A stretch of DNA of 64,000 bases, from the NCBI GenBank assembly GCA_017500935.1, contig JAFVXW010000016.1:175495-239494 (forward strand), given 5' to 3'. Each line of letters begins with the position of its first letter. Positions within the stretch are counted from its first letter, which is position 1. Positions 17,317-26,074 of this stretch are shown here, piece after piece. The position numbers and the translations under genes are program-made. Under the pieces are notes generated by a model. The model saw only the letters and a program-made list of their open reading frames with translations, was not told the origin of the DNA and did not search any database. The stretch is from Lachnospiraceae bacterium (GTDB taxonomy: Bacteria > Bacillota > Clostridia > Lachnospirales > Lachnospiraceae).

Positions 17317-17955
17317 ATGAACGCTGTTTTGGAAAAACTTCATGAAATCGGTATCGTTCCTGTAGTGGTACTGGAAGATGCAAAAGATGCAAAACCCTTA
17401 GCACAGGCTCTGTGTGACGGCGGACTTCCCTGCGCGGAAGTAACCTTCCGTACTGCGGCTGCAGAAGAATGCATCCGTATTATGAGTCAGGAATTCCCTG
17501 AAATGCTGGTTGGCGCAGGCACTGTTTTAACCATCGAACAGGTTGACCGTGCGGTTGCAGCAGGCGCAAAATTTATCGTAAGCCCCGGTATCAATCCTAA
17601 AGTGGTAAGATACTGTGTGGAAAAAGGCATTCCGGTTACTCCCGGCTGCATCACTCCCAGCGAAGTGGAACAGGCCATCGAATGCGGTCTTGATGTGGTG
17701 AAATTCTTCCCGGCTGAGCAGGCTGGCGGTCTTGCCATGATCAAGGCAATGGCAGCTCCTTATGTTGGCATGAAGTTTATGCCCACCGGCGGCATCAGTG
17801 CCAAGAATGTAAAAGAATATCTGTCCTATGACAGAATCATTGCATGCGGCGGCAGCTGGATGGTTAAAGGCGATCTGGTAAAGGCAGGAGATTTTGCAAA
17901 GATCACCGAGCTTACCAAAGAAGCTGTTGAAATCGTAAAAGAGTGCAGAAAATAA
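17317..17955 (+). CDS. eda: KDPG/KHG aldolase
   Basis: Eda cleaves 2-keto-3-deoxy-6-phosphogluconate to pyruvate and glyceraldehyde-3-phosphate. The 212-residue class I aldolase shows CAEVTFRTAAAEE (catalytic Glu), LVGAGTVLTIEQ, FIVSPGINPKVV, TPGCITPSEVEQA and the Schiff-base Lys in VVKFFPAEQAGG. FMPTGGISAKN binds the phosphate. The start at 17317 follows CGGAGA; an in-frame extension to 17281 would overlap uxuB. An intergenic GC-rich hairpin follows before kdgK. Confidence 0.95.
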   Translation: MNAVLEKLHEIGIVPVVVLEDAKDAKPLAQALCDGGLPCAEVTFRTAAAEECIRIMSQEFPEMLVGAGTVLTIEQVDRAVAAGAKFIVSPGINPKVVRYCVEKGIPVTPGCITPSEVEQAIECGLDVVKFFPAEQAGGLAMIKAMAAPYVGMKFMPTGGISAKNVKEYLSYDRIIACGGSWMVKGDLVKAGDFAKITELTKEAVEIVKECRK

Positions 17956-18031
17956 ATGGTTCCGGCCGTGTCGGCGCGGCTTAAATGATGGATGAGATGC
18001 CGCACTGCGGCAGAATGAGAGGAAAATTATC

Positions 18032-19054
18032 ATGAGCAAAGTTGTTACATTTGGTGAGCTGATGCTTCGTCTGGCTCCCGAAGGCTATTATCGTTTTGTA
18101 CAGGTTGATACACTGGGCGCTACCTTTGGCGGCGGTGAGGCAAACGTTTCCGTTTCCCTGGCAAACTACGGATTTGATTCCGCATTTGTTACCAAGCTTC
18201 CCAAGCATGAAATCGGACAGGCAGCAGTAAACTCCCTGCGCAAATACGGCGTAGACACCTCCATGATCGCAAGAGGCGGTGACAGAGTTGGTATCTACTA
18301 TCTGGAAAAGGGCGCTTCCCAGAGACCTTCCAAGGTTATCTATGACAGAGCAGGCTCTTCCATTTATACTGCTTCCAAAGAAGACTTCGACTGGAAGAAG
18401 ATCTTTGAAGGCGCAGAATGGTTCCACTTTACCGGCATCACTCCCGCTTTAAATGACGATGTGGCTGAAATCTGTCTGGAAGCATGTAAGGCAGCAAAAG
18501 AAGCAGGCGTAAAGATCTCCTGTGACTTAAACTACCGCAAGAAACTCTGGAGCAAGGAAAAAGCAGGTCAGGTAATGGCTAAGCTTTGCGAATATGTGGA
18601 TGTATGTATCGCAAACGAAGAAGATGCTGCTGACGTATTCGGCATCCACGCAGCAAACACCGACGTTACCAGCGGTACCGTTAACCATGAAGGCTATAAG
18701 GATGTTGCAAAACAGCTGGCTGACCGTTTCGGCTTTGAAAAGGTTGCCATCACTTTAAGAGAATCTATCTCTGCAAACGACAACATCTGGTCTGCAATGC
18801 TGTATGACGGTAATGAATTTTACTTCAGCAAAAAATACAACATGCACATCGTTGACCGTGTAGGCGGCGGCGACAGCTTCGGCGGCGGTCTGATCGCAGC
18901 AAGCTTAAAGGGCTTTGAACCTCAGGCTATCATCGAGTTTGCAGTAGCAGCTTCCTGCTTAAAGCATTCCGTAGAAGGCGACTACAACATGGTTACCATG
19001 GACGAAGTTCTGACTCTGGCAGGCGGCGACGGCTCCGGTCGTGTACAGAGATAA
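18032..19054 (+). CDS. kdgK: 2-keto-3-deoxygluconate kinase
   Basis: KdgK phosphorylates KDG to KDPG. The 340-residue PfkB-fold kinase starts VVTFGELMLRLAPEGYYRF. It has the sugar-binding GGGEANVSVSLANYG and the C-terminal catalytic DRVGGGDSFGGGLIA with its base Asp. Its place between eda and uxaC fits KDG as substrate. GAGAGGAAAA lies ahead of the ATG. Confidence 0.92.
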   Translation: MSKVVTFGELMLRLAPEGYYRFVQVDTLGATFGGGEANVSVSLANYGFDSAFVTKLPKHEIGQAAVNSLRKYGVDTSMIARGGDRVGIYYLEKGASQRPSKVIYDRAGSSIYTASKEDFDWKKIFEGAEWFHFTGITPALNDDVAEICLEACKAAKEAGVKISCDLNYRKKLWSKEKAGQVMAKLCEYVDVCIANEEDAADVFGIHAANTDVTSGTVNHEGYKDVAKQLADRFGFEKVAITLRESISANDNIWSAMLYDGNEFYFSKKYNMHIVDRVGGGDSFGGGLIAASLKGFEPQAIIEFAVAASCLKHSVEGDYNMVTMDEVLTLAGGDGSGRVQR

Positions 19055-19073
19055 TTTGAATCAATAATGCGCT

Positions 19074-19118
19074 GCGCGCGGTCTTTTGGCGGGAAAATAC
19101 CTGCCGGATTCCGCGCGC
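19074..19118 (+). other. Two-tier hairpin between kdgK and uxaC
   Basis: GCGCGCGG (19074-19081) pairs with CCGCGCGC (19111-19118), and within it GGCGGG pairs with CCTGCC. There is no T-run, so it is more likely an mRNA processing or stability element inside the operon than a terminator. Confidence 0.5.
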
Positions 19119-19143
19119 TGTTGTGCTTAAGAGGGAAATAAGA

Positions 19144-20550
19144 ATGAAGAAATTTATGGATGAAAATTTTCTGCTGACCACTGAGACTGCGCAGAAACTG
19201 TATCATGAGTATGCGGAAGTAATGCCCATTCTGGATTACCACTGCCACTTAAATCCGCAGGAAATTTACGAAGACAGAAAATACGAAAACATCACCCAGG
19301 TATGGCTGGGCGGCGATCACTATAAATGGCGTCAGATGCGTTCCAACGGTGTAGAGGAGCGTTTTGTGACCGGCGATGCAAGCGACCGTGAAAAGTTTCA
19401 GAAATGGGCAGAAACCCTGGAAATGGCCATCGGCAATCCTTTGTACCACTGGAGCCATCTGGAATTAAAGCAGTATTTTGGCTATGAAGGTTACTTAAAC
19501 GGTGAAACCGCAGAAGAAGTATGGAATCTTTGCAATGAAAAGCTGGCACAGGATTCCATGACTGCGCGCAATCTGATCAGACAGTCCAATGTCACACTGG
19601 TATGTACCACCGATGATCCCGTGGATTCTCTGGAATGGCATGCAAAAATTGCGGCAGATGAAAACTTTGATGTGCAGGTGCTTCCTACCTGGAGACCTGA
19701 CAAGGCGATGTATCTGGAAAAACCGGATTATCTGACCTATCTGGGCAAGCTGGAAGCGGTGAGTGGTGTTAAGATCGACAGCTTTGCAGCCCTGATCGAA
19801 GCGCTGAAAATCCGTATGGATTTCTTTGCGGCACACGGCTGCTGCATTTCCGACCATGGACTGGCTTATGTGGCTTATGTGCCCGCATCTGCTGAGGAAG
19901 TGGAAGCTGTTTTTGCAAAACGTCTTTCCGGTGAGGCTGTGACTGCTTCCGAAGAGGCAAAATTCAAAACTGCATTTATGATCGCCATGGGCAGGGAGTA
20001 TAACAAAAAAGGCTGGGCAATGCAGATTCACTACGGCGTAAAACGTGACAACAACCAGAGACTGTTTAAACAGGTTGGTCCTGACGCGGGCGTTGACTGT
20101 ATCGCAACCAGCGCGCCGGCATCCGAACTGGCAGATTTCCTCTGTGCACTGGATATCACCAATGAACTGCCCAAGACCATTCTGTACTCCTTAAATCCCA
20201 TTGACAACGCAGCAATCGGCACGATCATCGGCTGCTTCCAGAACGATTCTGCAGTGGGCAAGATCCAGCACGGCAGCGGCTGGTGGTTCAATGACAACAA
20301 GACCGGTATGATCGACCAGATGGTGAGCCTTGCAAATCTGGGCCTGTTGGGCAATTTTGTAGGTATGCTCACCGACTCCAGAAGCTTTTTATCCTACACC
20401 CGTCATGAATATTTCCGCAGAATCCTCTGCGAACTTGTCGGCGGCTGGGTAGAAAACGGCGAATATCCCGCAGACTGGAAGACTCTGGAAAAGATCGTTA
20501 AGGGAATCTCCTACAATAACGCGGTGCGTTATTTTGGATTTGATCTGTAA
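19144..20550 (+). CDS. uxaC: Uronate isomerase
   Basis: UxaC converts glucuronate to fructuronate (and galacturonate to tagaturonate). The 468-residue amidohydrolase-fold enzyme starts MKKFMDENFLLTTETAQKLY. It shows the N-terminal metal motif LDYHCHLNPQEI, then TTDDPVDSLEWH, CISDHGLA and QIHYGVKRDNNQR. RSFLSYTRHEYFRR closes it. The start at 19144 has AGAGGG upstream. It completes the glucuronate route. No uxaA/uxaB (altronate branch) is in the window. Confidence 0.96.
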   Translation: MKKFMDENFLLTTETAQKLYHEYAEVMPILDYHCHLNPQEIYEDRKYENITQVWLGGDHYKWRQMRSNGVEERFVTGDASDREKFQKWAETLEMAIGNPLYHWSHLELKQYFGYEGYLNGETAEEVWNLCNEKLAQDSMTARNLIRQSNVTLVCTTDDPVDSLEWHAKIAADENFDVQVLPTWRPDKAMYLEKPDYLTYLGKLEAVSGVKIDSFAALIEALKIRMDFFAAHGCCISDHGLAYVAYVPASAEEVEAVFAKRLSGEAVTASEEAKFKTAFMIAMGREYNKKGWAMQIHYGVKRDNNQRLFKQVGPDAGVDCIATSAPASELADFLCALDITNELPKTILYSLNPIDNAAIGTIIGCFQNDSAVGKIQHGSGWWFNDNKTGMIDQMVSLANLGLLGNFVGMLTDSRSFLSYTRHEYFRRILCELVGGWVENGEYPADWKTLEKIVKGISYNNAVRYFGFDL

Positions 20551-20567
20551 GATAAGAGGGAATGTCC

Positions 20568-20810
20568 ATGAATATGAATCCCATGGCGCTTTTGGCGTTA
20601 AAGTCTTCCTTTGACAAATTCAAAAACAAACATCCCAGATTCATTCAGTTTATTCAGGTGATCACACAAAACGGCATCCAGGAAGGAACCGTGTTTGACT
20701 GCAAAGTGACTTTGCCGGACGGCAGGGAAATGCAGACCAATTTCAAGGTGACACAGGATGATCTGGATCTGTTTGAACAGCTGAAAAATTTAAGTAAAAA
20801 AGATGCATAA
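20568..20810 (+). CDS. Small protein of the uxu operon, unknown function
   Basis: The 80-residue product starts MNMNPMALLALKSSFDKF and ends in a charged helix (DDLDLFEQLKNLSKKDA). The N-terminal ~30 residues look like an amphipathic helix with two hydrophobic patches. The middle is a short beta-rich stretch (GTVFDCKVTLPDGREM). I do not recognise a family with certainty. ATG 20568 is preferred because AGAGGG lies 7 bases before it. It sits 17 bases after uxaC and before the operon terminator, so it should be co-expressed with glucuronate catabolism. Confidence 0.75.
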   Translation: MNMNPMALLALKSSFDKFKNKHPRFIQFIQVITQNGIQEGTVFDCKVTLPDGREMQTNFKVTQDDLDLFEQLKNLSKKDA

Positions 20811-20815
20811 AAAAT

Positions 20816-20854
20816 GGCGGCAGATTCCGGAAGGAGCCTGCCGCCTGACTTTTT
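20816..20854 (+). terminator. uxu operon terminator
   Basis: GGCGGCAG (20816-20823) pairs with CTGCCGCC (20838-20845), followed by TGAC and five T. Confidence 0.88.
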
Positions 20855-20863
20855 GCGGTTATT

Positions 20864-21721
20864 TTATTTGCCGAAAGCGTCCTGATTCTGGTTGGGGCTG
20901 GTACGCTTGCCGATGCGGGCAGCGCGCATTTCCAGTGCGGCACGGGAAATCTCGATGTCCTCAAGTGCTTCACGCTCGTTAAAGCAGCCTACTGTTACCA
21001 TGTCGCAGTCGCGCAGGGTTGCCCAGTTGAAGTTTAAGCCTACAAAAGGAGTAACACGGCCTGCAGCCATGGGTTTGATGGTCATAACAGGTTTTTTGGC
21101 ATTGCGGATAATCTGGTTGACAGTTTCCACTTCCACCTGCATTAAAAATCCCATGCAGTTGTACAGCTGGATGTAGGTTTCCACATCATAGTTGTTTAAA
21201 TCGCTGTATACGATCAGCTCAGGCATATGTGCGGAAAGACCGGGGATCAGGCCGTTGTCGCGGATCATCTGTGTATAGTCATCCAGACGCTGGATCTGCT
21301 GTTTGTTCTTGTTAACAAGCTGTTCTGCGGAGGAATGATGGATCAGGCAGAAGGTGGAGCCCAGTTCCTTGCTGCGTTTGATCATGGCTTCTGCTTCTTT
21401 GCGGGCAGCAGCGTTGTCATCCACGTTGATGATGGGAGTGTCGATCATGGTGATCTTTTTGCCTAATTTCTGCTCGGTTTCAAGAATGGCACGATGAATG
21501 ACGGGGGTCTGATTAAAGAGACCCATGATGGCATCGATACCATTGTTGACAAAAACTTCCAGCATACGGCAGACGGAATCGGTCTCGGCATGGCGTTCCT
21601 GGATCATTAAATCCGCAGAAGGGGTGCGGTGACTCCATCCGGCCATCCAGTTGGTGCCGATGAGCATACGGGGCAGGGAAATACCTGCAACGGTTGTGCG
21701 GGGAAAAAGTTCGTTGGACAT
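20864..21721 (-). CDS. Unknown protein, TIM-barrel-like
   Basis: The 285-residue soluble protein starts MSNELFPRTTVAGISLPRML. It alternates hydrophobic strands and helices: GIDAIMGLF, KKITMIDTPI, STFCLIHHSS, GLIPGLSAH, GFLMQVEVE, KPVMTIKPMAAGR and CDMVTVGCFNERE. This spacing resembles a (beta/alpha)8 barrel. KPMAAGR is reminiscent of aldo/keto reductases, but their NAD(P)H and Tyr-Lys motifs are absent. AGGAGG precedes the ATG. It is a single-gene unit, transcribed away from the MFS gene. No function is proposed. Confidence 0.8.
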   Translation of the reverse strand: MSNELFPRTTVAGISLPRMLIGTNWMAGWSHRTPSADLMIQERHAETDSVCRMLEVFVNNGIDAIMGLFNQTPVIHRAILETEQKLGKKITMIDTPIINVDDNAAARKEAEAMIKRSKELGSTFCLIHHSSAEQLVNKNKQQIQRLDDYTQMIRDNGLIPGLSAHMPELIVYSDLNNYDVETYIQLYNCMGFLMQVEVETVNQIIRNAKKPVMTIKPMAAGRVTPFVGLNFNWATLRDCDMVTVGCFNEREALEDIEISRAALEMRAARIGKRTSPNQNQDAFGK

Positions 21722-21755
21722 AAAAGTTCCTCCTCGAATTTGAGTTTATTTGGCG

Positions 21756-21808
21756 GAAATATCTTATTTTGATATTTTCATTATATATAACAGGAGAAAA
21801 AATGGAAA
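21756..21808 (-). promoter_or_regulatory. Promoter and inverted repeat of the TIM-like gene
   Basis: On the minus strand TTTCCA (complement of 21803-21808), 17 bases and TATAAT (complement of 21780-21785) form a promoter. An inverted repeat GAAATATC (21756-21763) / GATATTTTC (21771-21779) lies at the start site and could be an operator. Confidence 0.5.
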
Positions 21809-21870
21809 TAGATTTATTTGTTTTGTACAGCAACAGCTGACATTTCATATAAACAGGGCAAAGTAATCCA

Positions 21871-21899
21871 TTGTCTGTCATATTTCTCCATGATAAAAT
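21871..21899 (+). promoter_or_regulatory. Promoter of the MFS gene
   Basis: TTGTCT (21871-21876), 17 bases and TAAAAT (21894-21899), about 30 bases before the start codon. Confidence 0.55.
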
Positions 21900-21928
21900 A
21901 AGTAAAATGTATTATCGGGGGATTTTTT

Positions 21929-23161
21929 ATGAAACGTATTTTTCAGATGTATGCCGGTCTGCGCAAAGAAGTGTATATTCTGTGTTTTGGCCGGTTCGTG
22001 ACCTCCATGGGTGCCCTGATCTGGCCGATGCTGACGCTGATCTTAAAAAGCAAGCTGGGGTTTGATGCAGATGAGGTGGCACTCTGGTTTTTAGTTTTCA
22101 GTATTCTGCAGCTGCCGGTGGGGCTTCTTGGCGGCAAACTGACTGACCGTTACAATAAGCGCAATATCATCATCCTGTTTGACCTGATCTCAGTGGCAAC
22201 CTATATCATAACCGCATTTCTGCCGCTGACACCGGCGACGCTGTGTATTTATTTTGTGGGATCACTGTTCCAGCATATGGAATGGCCGGCATATGATGCG
22301 CTGATCGCGGAGATGACCAGCGATCATGACCGTGAAAAAGCATATTCTTTGCAGTATCTGGGAAGCAATCTGGGAATTGTGGCAGCACCTACCATCGGCG
22401 GACTTTTATTTAACAATTATCTGTGGCTGTCTTTTTTGATCAGCGGACTTGCGATCTTTACTTCAACCATGCTGATCTTTTTCTTCATTCCCAGCACTGT
22501 GGAAAAGGCAAAGCATAACAACACTTACGAGGAAAATCAGCAGGGAACGCTGATGCAGGTTCTGATGGAGCGCAAAATCCTGATCACTTATGTTCTGATC
22601 ACCTGTGTGTCCGCCATTGTGTATCAACAGTTTAATTATCTGCTGCCCATTCAGATGGATGCGATGTTTCTGGAGCAGGGGGCTGTGTATTTTGGAATGC
22701 TCACCAGCACCAATGCCTTTGTCGTGATTCTCTGCACCCCGCTTCTGACACAGCTGACGTTAAAGTGGGCGGATTTCGACCGCCTGCGTATGGGTGCGCT
22801 GCTGGAGATCATCGGTATCTGCTCTTTCTATTTTTACAGCGATACCCTGATTTTATATATGATCTCCATGGTGGTATTTACCCTGGGTGAGATCATGATG
22901 ACTCTGGGCAGAAGTCCTTATATTTCAAAGCGTATTCCTTCTTCACACCGCGGAAGATTTACATCCATCGTCAATATTTTCAGAACCGTAAGTTCCTCGC
23001 TGGGCAATACGGTTGTGGGAAAAATCGTGGTACTCTATTCTATTAAAAACGGCTGGATCTTTGTGGGGGCAGTCGGTATCGTGCTTGTTATCATGATGAC
23101 TCTCCACAAAAAAGAAGATATGAAGCAGTTTGCGCTGCTTTATAAAGAAGAAGGAAAATAG
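21929..23161 (+). CDS. MFS transporter
   Basis: The 410-residue protein has about 11-12 transmembrane helices. The first-loop MFS signature is GGKLTDRYNKRN, and the mid-protein loop VEKAKHNNTYEENQQGT separates two six-helix halves. The C-terminal half repeats a weaker signature around GRSPYISKRIPSSHRGRF. This is typical of the drug/efflux-like DHA1 branch, but the substrate cannot be read from sequence. GGGGGA precedes the ATG. It is not in an operon with the glucuronate genes, so a link to uronate uptake is not supported. Confidence 0.85.
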   Translation: MKRIFQMYAGLRKEVYILCFGRFVTSMGALIWPMLTLILKSKLGFDADEVALWFLVFSILQLPVGLLGGKLTDRYNKRNIIILFDLISVATYIITAFLPLTPATLCIYFVGSLFQHMEWPAYDALIAEMTSDHDREKAYSLQYLGSNLGIVAAPTIGGLLFNNYLWLSFLISGLAIFTSTMLIFFFIPSTVEKAKHNNTYEENQQGTLMQVLMERKILITYVLITCVSAIVYQQFNYLLPIQMDAMFLEQGAVYFGMLTSTNAFVVILCTPLLTQLTLKWADFDRLRMGALLEIIGICSFYFYSDTLILYMISMVVFTLGEIMMTLGRSPYISKRIPSSHRGRFTSIVNIFRTVSSSLGNTVVGKIVVLYSIKNGWIFVGAVGIVLVIMMTLHKKEDMKQFALLYKEEGK

Positions 23162-23204
23162 GACAGAAATGTACATTATCGTGAAAAAAATAGACTAAAG
23201 AGAG

Positions 23205-23232
23205 TTGCTTTCTTGATCGATTTTGGTATAAT
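23205..23232 (+). promoter_or_regulatory. Promoter of the isomerase-like gene
   Basis: TTGCTT (23205-23210), 16 bases and a perfect TATAAT (23227-23232). Confidence 0.6.
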
Positions 23233-23304
23233 CATTATTAGGATTACCTTTTAAAAGGTAAAGTGGGTCAAAATCTGACTCAAATAAAAAACAGGAGGGC
23301 TTTT

Positions 23305-24726
23305 ATGTTAGTTAATACAAAAGCAAAAGTAGGTGTATTTTCCATCGCATTAGGCGCTTATCTGCCTCAGTTCCCTTCTCTGGTGCCCGAATTTGAAGCA
23401 CAGTTCGAAGCATTCAAGAAGACAATCCCGGATACCGTTGAGATCATCGACGGCGGTATGGTTACCACCAAAGAACAGTCTCAGGCAGCTGGTGACAAGT
23501 TCCGCGCAGCAGACGTTGACCTTGTTTTCATGCAGCTTCTGACCTACGCTACATCCTACAACATGCTTCCCGCAGTAAAGGATCTGGATGTACCTGTAGT
23601 TTTAGTTAACGTTCAGAAATTAAAAGCACTTGATTATGATCACACCGATATCGCTTCCTGGCTTGGCGAAGGCTATGCCTGCGGCGCAGTTGGCGAAATG
23701 GTTGCTGACCTTGAAAGATACGGCAAGAGACATGCTGTTATCACCGGCGTAGTAGAAGGCGGAGATCCCCGCGTTCAGAAGCAGATCGAAGAATGGTGTC
23801 TGGCTGCAAACTGCAGAAGAAGATTCCGTCAGACCAACATCGCTCAGATCGGCAGACCTTACCCCGGCATGATGGACCTTTACATCGACGAGTCCAACCT
23901 GTACAGAAGAATGGGTCTTTACACCAAGCAGTTTGACTGGGAAAAGATGTGGGCGATCGCTGACAACATCACCGATGAAGAAGTGATCCGTGCTAAAGCG
24001 CAGGATATTCTTGATACCTTCGATATCGAAGGCGGCGGCAGCATCGAAGAAGTTTGGGAAATGGCTAAATACGTTGTTGCATTTGAACAGTGGGTTAAGG
24101 ATGAAGAACTGGGCATGATCGCTTCCCATTACGATGGCTATGCTACCGGCAAGGCAGGCGTTCTTGACTCCATGCTGATCCCTGCATTCTCCATGCTGAT
24201 CAAGCAGGGCACCGCTTGTGCAGTAGAAGGCGATATGAAGGTTGCTATGGCAATGAGCATCTTAAAGACTATCTCCGGCACCGGCCAGCTTGCAGAAATG
24301 TACTCCATCGACTTCAACGATGACATCTGCATTATCGGTCACAGCGGATCCGGCGATGCTGACTTCTCCCTTGAGAGAAAGCCTACCATGAAGATCATGG
24401 AAGTATTCCACGGCAAGACCGGCGGCGGCTACCTGACCCGTTTCTATCCTCCTACAGGCGATATTACATACCTTGCTATCACTCAGGACGGCAACGGCAA
24501 GTTCAAATTCATCGTTGCTGAAGGCGTGAACGAAGAAGGTAAAGTTCTTTCCATCGGCGATACCAACATGAGAACCCGTTTCTCCATCGATGCAAGAGAA
24601 TTCGTAAATCAGTGGAGTGAAGCAGGTCCTACCCATCACTATGCTGCAGCTCTTGGCAGACATGCTGATGTTATCGAAAAAGTTGCGAAGATCTTCGATG
24701 TACCTTGCCAGATCGTTTGCAAATAA
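23305..24726 (+). CDS. L-arabinose/L-fucose isomerase family protein
   Basis: The 473-residue protein has the three-domain outline of AraA/FucI-like isomerases, starting KVGVFSIALGAYLPQFPSL. VDLVFMQLLTYATSYNMLP carries a substrate-pocket motif. The C-terminal half has acidic and His residues in the metal-site order: CAVEGDMK, DFNDDICIIGHSG and GPTHHYAAALGRHA. True AraA substrate residues are only partly conserved, so sugar specificity is open. The start at 23305 follows AGGAGGG; a longer frame is rejected. The gene stands alone with its own promoter and terminator, with strongly biased codons suggesting high expression. Confidence 0.78.
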   Translation: MLVNTKAKVGVFSIALGAYLPQFPSLVPEFEAQFEAFKKTIPDTVEIIDGGMVTTKEQSQAAGDKFRAADVDLVFMQLLTYATSYNMLPAVKDLDVPVVLVNVQKLKALDYDHTDIASWLGEGYACGAVGEMVADLERYGKRHAVITGVVEGGDPRVQKQIEEWCLAANCRRRFRQTNIAQIGRPYPGMMDLYIDESNLYRRMGLYTKQFDWEKMWAIADNITDEEVIRAKAQDILDTFDIEGGGSIEEVWEMAKYVVAFEQWVKDEELGMIASHYDGYATGKAGVLDSMLIPAFSMLIKQGTACAVEGDMKVAMAMSILKTISGTGQLAEMYSIDFNDDICIIGHSGSGDADFSLERKPTMKIMEVFHGKTGGGYLTRFYPPTGDITYLAITQDGNGKFKFIVAEGVNEEGKVLSIGDTNMRTRFSIDAREFVNQWSEAGPTHHYAAALGRHADVIEKVAKIFDVPCQIVCK

Positions 24727-24742
24727 TTAAAAATACTTTTTG

Positions 24743-24770
24743 GGAGCAGGCTTGATGCCTGCTCCTTTTT
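24743..24770 (+). terminator. Terminator of the isomerase-like gene
   Basis: GGAGCAGGC (24743-24751), 5-base loop, GCCTGCTCC (24757-24765), then five T. Confidence 0.92.
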
Positions 24771-24826
24771 CGTGTAAAATGACACACAAAAGAGTATTAT
24801 TCTGATGGCTGAGGTAACAGGGTAAA

Positions 24827-26014
24827 ATGGAAATTGAAAACCGGGAAATAAAACAGAATACAGACTTTGACGATATCAATGCACATCAGGCACGGCGTGC
24901 TGCGAGACTTGCACGTTTAAGAGAAGAAAAAAGACGGCAGGAGCGGCGCCGCCGCATGATAAAAAAATATCTGCCGTTAGGGATTGGTGCGGCAGCGATA
25001 TTGATCCTGTGTATTGTGGGAATCTGTCTGGTCGTGAAAGGGAAACAGGATAAAGAACAGCTCGGAGTTTACGAAGAACAGACAGCGTCTGCAGAGACAG
25101 AAAGCAGTGCTGATCCGGCGGCGATAGAGAGTGAAACAGAATCTGCCATGCCGCAGGAATCACAGATGGCTGAGGAAGAGACTGTTAAAGAACCGGAAAC
25201 TTACAGCTTTGCATTTACACAGGATACTGCAGCGATCGTCAGTGAGGAAGTGATCAGCTCCCATGCGATTTTAGTCGATGAGAGTACAGATACTGTCATC
25301 GCACAGAAAGGGGCCACAGAACGGATCAGTCCGGCCTCTATGACCAAGGTTTTAACCGTGCTGACGGCAGCAGAACTGATCCCGGAAGAAAAACTGGATG
25401 ATACCTTTACCATGACATTGGAAATCACGGATTATGCATACGTCAATGACTGCAGCGGTGTGGGATTTTTAAAGGACGAGCAGGTTACAGTCAGAGATTT
25501 ATTCTACGGCACGATCCTGCCTTCCGGCGCGGATGCGGCAGTGGGACTGGCTTTTTATGCGGCAGGCTCCCATGAGGCATTTGTGGAAAAAATGAATGAG
25601 AAGCTGCAGGAACTGGGACTGGCCCAAACCACTCATTTTACCAACTGCGTGGGGCTTTATGACGAAGCACATTACAGCACTGTTTATGATATGGCAATTA
25701 TTATGAAGGCAGCCATGCAGAATCCCCTGTGCAGAGAGGTGCTGTCAGCCCATACCTATACAACAACACCCACACCGGAACACCCGGATGGAATCGTAAT
25801 CTCCAACTGGTTTCTGCGCCGGATTGAAGATAAGGACACCGGCGGCGAGGTGATCGGTGCCAAGACCGGATTTGTGGTACAGTCCAAAAACTGCGCGGTC
25901 AGCTATGGCAGTTTTGCGGGCGGAACGCCCTATATCTGCGTAACGGCAGGTTCCAGCAGCAGTTGGAGATGTATTTATGATCATGTAGAGATATATACCA
26001 GATATATTCCGTGA
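24827..26014 (+). CDS. D-alanyl-D-alanine carboxypeptidase
   Basis: The 395-residue membrane-anchored protein has a basic N-terminus, one transmembrane helix at ~45-68 (IGAAAILILCIVGICLVV) and an acidic Glu/Ser/Thr linker. The S11 penicillin-binding domain follows: SxxK as SPASMTKVLT, the second motif as SGAD, and KTG in GAKTGFV. Such enzymes trim the last D-Ala from peptidoglycan stem peptides and are extracellular. SxN is replaced by SGA, which is seen in some family members. It lacks the C-terminal amphipathic anchor of PBP5, so anchoring is by the N-terminal helix. Confidence 0.88.
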   Translation: MEIENREIKQNTDFDDINAHQARRAARLARLREEKRRQERRRRMIKKYLPLGIGAAAILILCIVGICLVVKGKQDKEQLGVYEEQTASAETESSADPAAIESETESAMPQESQMAEEETVKEPETYSFAFTQDTAAIVSEEVISSHAILVDESTDTVIAQKGATERISPASMTKVLTVLTAAELIPEEKLDDTFTMTLEITDYAYVNDCSGVGFLKDEQVTVRDLFYGTILPSGADAAVGLAFYAAGSHEAFVEKMNEKLQELGLAQTTHFTNCVGLYDEAHYSTVYDMAIIMKAAMQNPLCREVLSAHTYTTTPTPEHPDGIVISNWFLRRIEDKDTGGEVIGAKTGFVVQSKNCAVSYGSFAGGTPYICVTAGSSSSWRCIYDHVEIYTRYIP

Positions 26015-26074
26015 TATTTTAGAGGTAAGTTATTTTAAAAAAACAAAATATAGTAATGTACAGGAGGAATGAAG

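Noticed and set aside
21929-23161. MFS gene as the glucuronate transporter
   Set aside because: Separate promoter, a divergent gene between, and DHA1-like features; no support for uronate uptake.
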